From an uncultured Bacilli bacterium (GTDB lineage Bacteria > Bacillota_I > Bacilli_A > RF39 > UBA660): a DNA stretch of 42,519 nucleotides. The notes under the pieces are model-generated. The model saw only the letters and a list, made by a program, of their open reading frames with translations, was not told where the DNA came from and did not search any database. Every line of letters starts with the position of its first letter. The stretch's first letter is position 1. Both the position numbers and the translations under genes were made by a program. Where the stretch lies: the NCBI GenBank assembly GCA_944373095.1, contig CALWAK010000006.1, positions 1 through 42,519 of the forward strand, written 5' to 3'. This document shows, piece after piece, positions 8,792-15,450 of this stretch.

Positions 8792-9372
8792 TGAGTGAAG
8801 ATAAATCAAAAAGTTTATTTATGTTAATAGGATGGTTAGTATTTATTATTATTTTAATTGTATTTATTAGAATAGGTTATAAAAATAATAGTAATGTTAC
8901 TATTGATCCAGGATTAAATTACATAAGATTAGAAGATGGTTTTATAGAATTAATAAGAAGTAACTATGTTTATAATTATAATATAATAGATAATAATAAT
9001 ATAATTAATTATACAGGTAGTATTAATAAAAATACTAATAATGGTATTAAAATAACTAATGATAGTACGATAAATTATTATAGTGATGGAATGAATTTTT
9101 ATAATAAGGATACTAATGAAGTAATTAATATATATGATAATTATTTAAGTTATTTTTTAGAACCTGCTAATGTATATAATTTTGTATATGAACTAAAGTA
9201 TGATACTAAAATAGATTCTAATAAAAAAGTATATATCTATAATTCTACTTATAATAATTTACCTATAGAAATTAATGTCTTTGTTAATGAAAATAATATC
9301 ACTGATATAAATTATAAGTATAATAATATAGAATATAAATGTAATTATAGTAATATAGGATTAGTAAATTAA
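8791..9372 (+). CDS. Membrane-anchored hypothetical protein, 193 aa
   Basis: The start overlaps the fmt stop (TAATG), so the genes are translationally coupled. One N-terminal membrane segment (about residues 9-28, MLIGWLVFIIILIVFIRIGY) is followed by an extracellular domain very rich in Asn, Tyr and Ile with no recognised motif. It has no lipobox, so it is a signal-anchor protein with the C-terminus outside. Function unknown. Confidence 0.65.
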   Translation: MSEDKSKSLFMLIGWLVFIIILIVFIRIGYKNNSNVTIDPGLNYIRLEDGFIELIRSNYVYNYNIIDNNNIINYTGSINKNTNNGIKITNDSTINYYSDGMNFYNKDTNEVINIYDNYLSYFLEPANVYNFVYELKYDTKIDSNKKVYIYNSTYNNLPIEINVFVNENNITDINYKYNNIEYKCNYSNIGLVN

Positions 9373-9389
9373 ATAATGTTGGGGGCTAT

Positions 9390-10139
9390 ATGGATAAGAA
9401 AAGTAAGGAAAAATTATTTGTTAATTTAATAACTGGATTAAGAGCTATTGGCGCAATAGCATTAATTCCAGTTTTTTATGCCTTAGGACCAATTATAACT
9501 GCTGAGTTTTTTTTGCTTTTTATATCAACAGATTGGATAGATGGATTTTTAGCAAGAAAATTCGGTGTATCAACTTTCTTTGGTGCTTTACTTGATGGCA
9601 TGTCAGACAAATTGTTTGGATTTATTTCACTATTTTTATTATGTAACACTATTCCTAGCATGGCAGTTGCTATTCTTTTAGAACTTTCTATTTTAGGCTT
9701 TGGAACTTATAGCGTTTTAAAAGGTAATTCGGCTAAAAGCACAATGGTTGGTAAGAGCAAAATGTGGGTATTAGCACTAGGAGTATTTATTGGTTTAATA
9801 ACTTATGATTATTCTTCTTTTATAGAGTTATGTAAAAGTTTTAATTTTCCTATTTTATCTATTGAAAAAGTAAAGACTATTCAAAAAGGTGTTAGCAGTG
9901 CTATTATAGCAAGTGAGGCTTTAACACTTGGAAGTTATGTTTTAAGAGATAAAAAAGAAAGTATTGAAAGTTTAGAAGAAAAAAGAGTTAATTTATTAAA
10001 AGAAAAAGATAGGTTATTATCTTTAAAAGATAATTTATTACCTACTAATGAATTAATTGATAAATTACTTGATACTAATTTTTATGAAAATAATAAAGAT
10101 AAGAGAGCTTTAGGATTATTTTTAAAAAAGTCTAGATAG
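9390..10139 (+). CDS. CDP-alcohol phosphatidyltransferase family protein
   Basis: A 249-residue membrane enzyme of the family that makes phosphatidylglycerol-phosphate, cardiolipin or related lipids from CDP-diacylglycerol. The diagnostic motif D-x2-DG-x2-AR-x8-G-x3-D-x3-D is complete, from DWIDGFLARKF to GALLDGMSD (about residues 47-72). Several hydrophobic segments surround it. Unlike plain PgsA it has a charged, probably coiled-coil tail of about 60 residues (KESIESLEEKRVNLLKEKDR). The substrate alcohol cannot be deduced. The leader GGGGGCTATATG is identical to that at 2453. It is followed 11 bases later by the Sel1 genes. Confidence 0.85.
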   Translation: MDKKSKEKLFVNLITGLRAIGAIALIPVFYALGPIITAEFFLLFISTDWIDGFLARKFGVSTFFGALLDGMSDKLFGFISLFLLCNTIPSMAVAILLELSILGFGTYSVLKGNSAKSTMVGKSKMWVLALGVFIGLITYDYSSFIELCKSFNFPILSIEKVKTIQKGVSSAIIASEALTLGSYVLRDKKESIESLEEKRVNLLKEKDRLLSLKDNLLPTNELIDKLLDTNFYENNKDKRALGLFLKKSR

Positions 10140-10150
10140 GAGATAAAGAT

Positions 10151-10639
10151 ATGGGAAAATTAAATTTATATAAGTCAAATGAAACGGAATTTTATTTTAT
10201 ATTTGGCTATTATAGTTTAACTGGTAAAAATGATAATAAAATTGATTATAAAACTGCTTTTAAATGTTTTAAAAAAGCTTATTATTTAGGTCGTATTGAT
10301 GCTGCTTATTATTTGGGGTTAATGTATATGAATGGTACTGGTGTAGAAAAAGACTTAGAAGAAGCTAAAAAATACTTAAATATGGCAGCTAAAACTTTTA
10401 ATATTAAAGCTATGTTGTCTTTAGGACATATATATTATAAAGAGAATAATTATTCTTTAGCAGAATATTGGTATAAAGAGGCTGCTAAATTTGGTAATTC
10501 TCTTGCAATGTATAATTTGGGGGTTATGTATCAAACTGGTAAAGCTTCAGTAAAAAATATTGATTTGGCTAAATATTGGCTTTCAAAATCAGCTAATATT
10601 TTATCATTAAAAAGAATGAATAAATCTTTTAATAATTAG
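10151..10639 (+). CDS. Sel1-repeat protein, 162 aa
   Basis: A small cytosolic protein built of Sel1-like (TPR-type helical hairpin) repeats of about 36 residues. Clear units are AAYYLGLMYMNGTGVEKDLEEAKKYL, AMLSLGHIYYKENNYSLAEYWYKEAA and AMYNLGVMYQTGKASVKNIDLAKYWL. Such repeats are protein-binding scaffolds. The ATG has a GGAGAT ribosome site. Its repeats resemble those fused to the AAA+ domain in the next gene 48 bases on, suggesting shared ancestry or a shared partner. Confidence 0.8.
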   Translation: MGKLNLYKSNETEFYFIFGYYSLTGKNDNKIDYKTAFKCFKKAYYLGRIDAAYYLGLMYMNGTGVEKDLEEAKKYLNMAAKTFNIKAMLSLGHIYYKENNYSLAEYWYKEAAKFGNSLAMYNLGVMYQTGKASVKNIDLAKYWLSKSANILSLKRMNKSFNN

Positions 10640-10687
10640 TATTTTTGTTATAGATTAAAGGGGTTTCTTAAACTAATAGGAGTAACA

Positions 10688-12307
10688 ATGGATATAATTG
10701 ATAATTATAAAAAATTAGCTTTAGAAAATGATATAGATAGTATGCTATCTTTAGGAAAGATTTATTTATTTGGTGGTGGTGTGCCTGTAAATTATAAACA
10801 GGCTAAATATTGGTACGAGAAAGCTGCTAATTTAGGTAATGCCGATGCAATGAATTCTTTAGGTTATATTTATAATTATGGTTTTGGTATATCAATAGAT
10901 TATAAGTTGGCAATTTATTGGTATGAAAAAGCTATTGAATTAGAAAATACTTTAGCAATGAATAATTTAGCTTATTTATTTTATAGTGGAAAAGGTGTAA
11001 CTTTAGATTATAAAAAAGCCAGATATTGGTATGAAAAAGCTGCTAATAGAGGCAATGTAAAAGCAATGAATAATTTGGCTAGTTTTTATTATTGTGGAAT
11101 AGGAATTGAAGCTAATTGTAAAAAAGCACTTTTTTGGTATGAAAAAGCTGCTAATTTAGGATTTACTATAGCTATGTATAATTTAGGAAATATTTATGAA
11201 ACAAATGAAACTATAAAAGATTATAAAAAGGCTTTATTCTGGTATGAAAAAGCTATTAAATTAGGAAATTATGATTCTATAGAAAGGTTAGAAGCATTAC
11301 GAAAAAAAATTAATAAAGGAACTATTTATAATAGAGATAATAATGAAATGGATAAGAATAAAATTTATAAATTAAATAAAATTATTAGTGAATGTAAAAG
11401 TAAATTTGTTAATAGAGACGATACTATTAAAATTTTAGCTAATAATATATTTCATAGTAATTTGGTTATTAATAAGCTAAAGGATAATAAAACTATAAGA
11501 AATAATATTTCTACTATTTTATTAGTTGCTTCTACAGGAAGCGGTAAAACTTCTATAATTAGTGATATTGTTTCTAAATTTGATATTCCATATATTCATA
11601 TTTCTTTAGGATGTTATACCCAAACCGGGTATAAAGGATTAGATTTACAAGATATTTTTCTTAGTTTAATAAAAGCTTCTAATGGTGATACTAAAAAAGC
11701 TATGGAAGGAATAGTAGTACTTGATGAATTTGATAAACTTAGAATTGATAGTGAAGGAGTAGTTTTGGGATTTAATAAAGGTTTACAACAAGAATTATTA
11801 TCATACTTGGAGGGGAGAAAAGTATTTTTAAAATCTGAATCTGGATCTATAATCGAATTTGATACATCTAAAATAACGTTTATTTTAGCGGGAGCTTTCC
11901 AAGATATTACTGAAAGTTATAAATATGAGGAAGTAGAAAAACAAGTTCTTAATGGTTATTTGCCAGAATTAATATCAAGAATAAATATTATTCATATAAT
12001 GCCTAAATATACTAAACAGGATTATATTGATATATTAACTAACTCAGAAATTAGTCCGTTAAAAGAATTTACTTTAGTATGTGGTATGTATAATAAATCT
12101 TTAATAATATCACCTTATGCTCCCTTTATTGATTCTATTGCAGAAGAAGCTGTTTTTTTAGATCAAGGTATGAGAGGGCTTAATAATATTTTTGCAAATA
12201 TTAGAAGTTTATTATTAGATGATCTGATAAATGGTCAAGAAGATATTTCTTTATTATCTTCTTATGAAGATTTAAAAAGAATAAAACAAAGAAAAAGAAG
12301 ATTATAG
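10688..12307 (+). CDS. Sel1 repeats fused to a ClpX-type AAA+ ATPase
   Basis: 539 residues. Residues about 14-192 hold five Sel1 repeats (AMNNLA..YYxGxG..DYKKAxxWYEKAA). A Lys/Asn-rich linker follows, then an AAA+ domain: Walker A ASTGSGKT (281-288), pore-loop-like TGYKG, Walker B VVLDEFDK (Asp346, Glu347), QQELLSYLEG, ILAGAF, PELISRI, and a sensor-2-like GMRGL (494-498). Order and spacing follow ClpX (GYVG, IDEIDK, GEGVQQALL, GAF, GARGL). The ClpX zinc-binding domain is replaced by Sel1 repeats, and the stretch after GAF is too short for the ClpP-binding IGF loop. I infer a ClpP-independent unfoldase or remodelling factor. An IS3 element begins 6 bases after the stop. Confidence 0.82.
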   Translation: MDIIDNYKKLALENDIDSMLSLGKIYLFGGGVPVNYKQAKYWYEKAANLGNADAMNSLGYIYNYGFGISIDYKLAIYWYEKAIELENTLAMNNLAYLFYSGKGVTLDYKKARYWYEKAANRGNVKAMNNLASFYYCGIGIEANCKKALFWYEKAANLGFTIAMYNLGNIYETNETIKDYKKALFWYEKAIKLGNYDSIERLEALRKKINKGTIYNRDNNEMDKNKIYKLNKIISECKSKFVNRDDTIKILANNIFHSNLVINKLKDNKTIRNNISTILLVASTGSGKTSIISDIVSKFDIPYIHISLGCYTQTGYKGLDLQDIFLSLIKASNGDTKKAMEGIVVLDEFDKLRIDSEGVVLGFNKGLQQELLSYLEGRKVFLKSESGSIIEFDTSKITFILAGAFQDITESYKYEEVEKQVLNGYLPELISRINIIHIMPKYTKQDYIDILTNSEISPLKEFTLVCGMYNKSLIISPYAPFIDSIAEEAVFLDQGMRGLNNIFANIRSLLLDDLINGQEDISLLSSYEDLKRIKQRKRRL

Positions 12308-12313
12308 GTGAAC

Positions 12314-12334
12314 TGAACCCCAAAAGTTGGACAG
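12314..12334. repeat. IS3-family terminal inverted repeat (orfB end)
   Basis: TGAACCCC, five unmatched bases, TTGGACA; pairs with the repeat at 13721-13741. Confidence 0.85.
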
Positions 12335-12348
12335 TTTATAAATAATTT

Positions 12349-13158
12349 CTAATTAGAGGATTGTAACCTGTAATTTACAGGAGACAGTCCTTTTAATTTT
12401 ACTTTAATTCTTTCATTATTATAATAATTGATATATTCATCTATTGCAATAATTAATTCATCAATATTTTTATATTTATCTTCCTGATCATAAAACATTT
12501 CTGTTTTAAGTATCCCAAAAAAGTTTTCCATCATACCATTATCCATACTATTTCCCTTTCTGGACATACTTTGTTTAATACCGTGATTTTTTAATTTTTG
12601 TTGATAAGATTGATGTTGGTATTGCCATCCTTGATCTGAATGTAATATTAACCCGTCTAAACTTTTATTTTTAAATCCTTTACTGAGCATATCATTTATT
12701 TGTTCTAAATTAGGAGATTTAGAAGTGTTATAAGATATTACTTCACCATTATATCCATCTAATATGGGTGATAAATAAATTTTTTCTCCTCGAAGATTAA
12801 ACTCGGTTACATCAGTATAACATTTTTGGTTTGGTTTATCTGCATAGAATTCACGATTAATATAGTTATCAGCTATTTTACCAACAGTCCCTTTGTATGA
12901 AGAATATTTTCTTTTATTTCTTTTTAATGGCTTGAGTCCTAGCTTAACCATTATTCTATATACCTTTTTATGATTTACTTCATAGCCTTGATTTCTAAGT
13001 TCTAAAGTGATTCTACGATAACCATATCTTTTCTTATGATGTAGAAAAATTTCTTTTATTTTATTAATTATTTGTTCATTTTTATTATCTTTATCAGTTT
13101 TCGATAATGTATAGTAAAAGGTTGATTTAGCTAATCCTGATATTTTTAGAAGAATCAT
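12349..13158 (-). CDS. IS3-family transposase OrfB (DDE integrase)
   Basis: 269 residues from the ATG, but probably made as an OrfAB fusion. An HTH_21 region (KKRYGYRRITLELRNQGY) is followed by the rve catalytic core with the DDE triad: Asp in CYTDVTEF, Asp in LILHSDQGWQY, Glu in MMENFFGILKTEMFYD. The frame stays open upstream of the ATG to the end of orfA (KVSVVSELQLKYNLMILL), which is typical IS3 OrfB N-terminal sequence. It appears intact. Confidence 0.93.
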   Translation of the reverse strand: MILLKISGLAKSTFYYTLSKTDKDNKNEQIINKIKEIFLHHKKRYGYRRITLELRNQGYEVNHKKVYRIMVKLGLKPLKRNKRKYSSYKGTVGKIADNYINREFYADKPNQKCYTDVTEFNLRGEKIYLSPILDGYNGEVISYNTSKSPNLEQINDMLSKGFKNKSLDGLILHSDQGWQYQHQSYQQKLKNHGIKQSMSRKGNSMDNGMMENFFGILKTEMFYDQEDKYKNIDELIIAIDEYINYYNNERIKVKLKGLSPVNYRLQSSN

Positions 13159-13193
13159 TAAATTATATTTTAGCTGAAGTTCACTTACAACAC

Positions 13194-13700
13194 TTACTTT
13201 TTCTTCTGTTGTTGATTCTTCCTTGCTTGAACTACGGCTCTCAATTTTTTTGAGTATTCTAGCTCCGCTTTCAAATATAAATTTTCTTGTTCTAATCTTT
13301 TTATCTTCTCGTCTTTAGTTTCATTTTTCTTTTCTTTAGTAACTTTTGGCATAATTGACCGACCTCGCTTTCGTTCTACTATATTATAACTGTTTTCTTT
13401 ATATTTTTTAACCCATTCAGATAACATTCCATGACTAGGTAATCCTTCATCTATAGCAACTGAAGTAATACTTTCTCCATTAATTAGTATTCTTTTTATT
13501 ATTTGTTCTTTCTGATAAGGTGGATAATATTTATTTCTATTTTTTCTTAGAATATCATATCCATGTTTTTCTATTATTCTATATATGTAATCAATTATTG
13601 AAATACTAACATCATATTCTTTTGCTAAAGCTATTTTAGTAGATCCTTGTTTTTTCTTTTTATGTATTTCAATTTTATCTTCATAACTTAATTTTGACAT
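13194..13700 (-). CDS. IS3-family transposase OrfA
   Basis: 168 residues with two helix-turn-helix segments (KIALAKEYDVSISIIDYIYR; SITSVAIDEGLPSHGMLSEWV) and a C-terminal leucine-zipper-like coiled coil (IKRLEQENLYLKAELEYSKKL), as in IS150-type OrfA. It binds the ends and pairs with OrfB. It ends in GAAAAAG followed by TAA. Confidence 0.92.
   Translation of the reverse strand: MSKLSYEDKIEIHKKKKQGSTKIALAKEYDVSISIIDYIYRIIEKHGYDILRKNRNKYYPPYQKEQIIKRILINGESITSVAIDEGLPSHGMLSEWVKKYKENSYNIVERKRGRSIMPKVTKEKKNETKDEKIKRLEQENLYLKAELEYSKKLRAVVQARKNQQQKKK
13196..13203 (-). promoter_or_regulatory. Probable -1 frameshift site joining OrfA to OrfB
   Basis: On the minus strand the last orfA codons read AAG AAA AAG TAA. 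A slip of one base back on GAAAAAG enters the orfB frame, which is open from here. The run is shorter than the A-AAA-AAG of many IS3 elements, so efficiency may be modest. Confidence 0.6.
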
Positions 13701-13720
13701 ATAAAAACCTCGTTTCTATT

Positions 13721-13741
13721 TTGTCCAAGAAACGGGGTTCA
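13721..13741. repeat. IS3-family terminal inverted repeat (orfA end)
   Basis: Reverse complement reads TGAACCCC-GTTTC-TTGGACA. Just inside the end, CGTTTCT pairs with AGAAACG around a 10-base loop, giving a hairpin over the end and the orfA leader. The same hairpin occurs at 42458-42481. Confidence 0.8.
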
Positions 13742-13782
13742 TATCAAGGTTATCATTTTATAAAGTTTTGATAACTAAAATT

Positions 13783-13823
13783 AAAAATTGTGGAGAATAT
13801 AGATATTAATCTCCACAATTTTT
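13783..13823 (-). terminator. Strong hairpin ending the small anchor-domain gene
   Basis: A perfect 14-base-pair stem (13783-13796 with 13810-13823) with a 13-base loop. One arm includes the last codons of the minus-strand gene, and the distal arm ends in a T run on that strand. It lies between the gene and the IS. Confidence 0.75.
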
Positions 13824-14051
13824 ATTTAATACAATTTTTAATTTTCCTTGAAGAATTACTTCTAAATTAATAATACTATCTATCATTGATTCTACAGATT
13901 TATTTATGCATATTAGTTCTTTGCAATCTGGACACATTTCAATAGCGCTTTTAATTTTTAAACTTTCTGCTTCAATTATTTTAGAAAGTGATTTTTGCTC
14001 TTCAGCAACACTATCGATTATACTATTAACTGATTGTTCATTTATATTCAT
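13806..14051 (-). CDS. Stand-alone copy of the surface-protein C-terminal domain, 81 aa
   Basis: It aligns end to end with the last 80 or so residues of the divergently transcribed choice-of-anchor A protein: VNSIIDSVAEEQKSLSKII against VNNIIESVAEEQSALASLI, then CPDCKELICINKSVESMIDSI against CSDCKELICINKSAEDMIQSI. This helical, cysteine-containing domain resembles the tail of spore-surface and collagen-like proteins of Bacillota (EAALAHILNAEGEKIQ type), from memory rather than a search. No signal peptide. The leader GGGTGAAAAAATGAAT is identical to that of the paralogue. It probably assembles on the spore surface. Confidence 0.7.
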   Translation of the reverse strand: MNINEQSVNSIIDSVAEEQKSLSKIIEAESLKIKSAIEMCPDCKELICINKSVESMIDSIINLEVILQGKLKIVLNKNCGD

Positions 14052-14066
14052 TTTTTCACCCTAGTA

Positions 14067-14093
14067 TATTATATGTAAATAAATATAATTTGT
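14067..14093 (-). promoter_or_regulatory. Sigma-K-like promoter of the small anchor-domain gene
   Basis: On the minus strand: AC (14093-14092), 16 bases, CATATAATA (14075-14067), fitting the Bacillus sigma-K pattern AC...CATAnnnTA. The -10 is 5 bases from the ribosome site GGGTG. The same arrangement occurs at 40688-40714. Confidence 0.45.
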
Positions 14094-14136
14094 AATATTT
14101 ATAAGACAAATATACTTTTTATAATTTTTTTTAGTA

Positions 14137-14145
14137 CATAAAATA
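14137..14145 (+). promoter_or_regulatory. Possible sigma-E/K-type -10 element before the choice-of-anchor A gene
   Basis: CATAAAATA fits CATAnnnTA and is identical to the element before the YjcZ-like gene. No AC is found at the right distance, and a sigma-A-like TATAAT at 14120-14125 is an alternative. Confidence 0.3.
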
Positions 14146-14163
14146 TAGAAGAAGGGTGAAAAA

Positions 14164-15450
14164 ATGAATTTTAAAATTGCTAATAATTTTAATGTTTATG
14201 TATTAAATGATCATAAACAAAGTAATACAGATAGTGAAGGTAGAGTTGCTGTAGGTGGAAATGCTACTTATTCAAATTATGGCATTGGTAGTAAATTAAC
14301 TACTTCTTTAACTCGTGCTGATCTAATAGTAAATGGTACTATGGATATTACAGGTGGTACTAACTTTAATGGTAATTCAGTTATTGGAAATATAGCCAAT
14401 GTAATAAATTATACTATGACTAATAATAATGGAGTATTGCCACAACCTATGGAAGATATTCAATTTGATTTTGAAGAACAAAATAATTATTTAAGATGTA
14501 GTTCAATTAATTGGGCTTTATTGGCTGCTAATGGTACTGCTAAAGTTGAATTTGGTGGCTTAACATTAATAGGTACTGATCCAACATTAAATATTTTTAA
14601 TATCAATGGTGATAATATTGCTGGGTCTGGTTTATCTTTGGCAATGTTAAATAAAGTAGATATAGTTGCTCCTATTGGTTCAACAATATTAATAAATGTA
14701 AGTGGTAATACCTTAGGCTTCGGTAGTTACGGAATGTTTAGAAATGGTATTACTGCTACAGGTGCAGATGGTCAATATATTTTATGGAACTTATTTGAAG
14801 CATTAAATATTTTACCAGGTACAACCTCCGTAAAGGGTAGTTTACTTGCACCACTTGCAACATATAATTCAGGATATACTAATATTGAAGGTACTATTAT
14901 GGTAGATAATTTATATGGTAATATTGAATCTCATTATTATCCTTTTGTAGGTAATTTACCTGATGTTTGTAGTATAACTTCTACAACCGACTCAACAACG
15001 ACTGATTCAACTACAACCGACTCAACAACAACAGACTCAACTACAACCGATTCAACTACAACTGATTCAACAACAACAGACTCAACGACAACAGATTCGA
15101 CTACAACAAACTCAACAACAACAGATTCGACTACAACAAACTCAACAACAACAGAGACAACAACTACAACAACTTCTACTATTAGTACAACTACTGTGCC
15201 ATGTGTTTATAATACTTCTGTTAATAATATTATTGAAAGTGTAGCAGAAGAACAAAGTGCGCTTGCTAGTTTAATTGAGGCTGAAAGTCAAAAAATTGTT
15301 TTTGCTACAGAAAATTGTAGTGATTGTAAAGAACTAATATGTATAAATAAATCTGCTGAAGATATGATTCAATCTATAACTAATTTAGAAGTAGTACTAT
15401 CTAATAAATTAAAAATTAGTAAAAAGTATTGTAATAATATATGCGAGTAG
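14164..15450 (+). CDS. Choice-of-anchor A family surface protein with Thr/Ser stalk, probable spore-surface protein
   Basis: 428 residues. Residues about 1-275 form a choice-of-anchor A domain (FNVYVLNDHKQSNTDSEGRVAVGGNA; ADLIVNGTMDITGG; VKGSLLAPLATYNSG; EGTIMVDNLYGNIE). A low-complexity stalk of 11 DSTTT-type pentapeptides plus a Thr-rich tract follows. Last comes an 80-residue helical domain with CSDCKELICINKSA, shared with the divergent 81-aa protein. There is no signal peptide, so ordinary Sec secretion is unlikely; assembly from the mother cell onto a spore would explain this. The overlapping glycosyltransferase gene suggests the Thr/Ser stalk is O-glycosylated. The ribosome site is GGGTG. 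Confidence 0.8.
   Translation: MNFKIANNFNVYVLNDHKQSNTDSEGRVAVGGNATYSNYGIGSKLTTSLTRADLIVNGTMDITGGTNFNGNSVIGNIANVINYTMTNNNGVLPQPMEDIQFDFEEQNNYLRCSSINWALLAANGTAKVEFGGLTLIGTDPTLNIFNINGDNIAGSGLSLAMLNKVDIVAPIGSTILINVSGNTLGFGSYGMFRNGITATGADGQYILWNLFEALNILPGTTSVKGSLLAPLATYNSGYTNIEGTIMVDNLYGNIESHYYPFVGNLPDVCSITSTTDSTTTDSTTTDSTTTDSTTTDSTTTDSTTTDSTTTDSTTTNSTTTDSTTTNSTTTETTTTTTSTISTTTVPCVYNTSVNNIIESVAEEQSALASLIEAESQKIVFATENCSDCKELICINKSAEDMIQSITNLEVVLSNKLKISKKYCNNICE
14989..15153 (+). repeat. Eleven 15-base tandem repeats encoding DSTTT/NSTTT
   Basis: Eleven units of 15 bases with the order D x8, N, D, N at the first residue. Synonymous codon differences (GAC/GAT, TCA/TCG, ACA/ACG/ACT/ACC) separate the units, so expansion is not all recent, but copy number may vary between strains. 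Confidence 0.9.

Larger units (their letters stand above)
12314..13741 (-). mobile_element. IS3-family insertion sequence (IS150-like), complete
   Basis: About 1,428 bases bounded by imperfect terminal inverted repeats of about 20 bases: TGAACCCC-N5-TTGGACA at each end, starting TG and ending CA as in IS3 elements. It carries orfA and orfB on the minus strand with orfB in the -1 frame. No matching 3-4 base target duplication is visible (left flank AAC, right flank TAT). A second, related copy begins at 42451. Confidence 0.92.

Noticed and set aside
14989-15153. CRISPR-like array
   Set aside because: Units are 15 bases, contiguous, in frame and code for a Thr/Ser stalk; there are no spacers.
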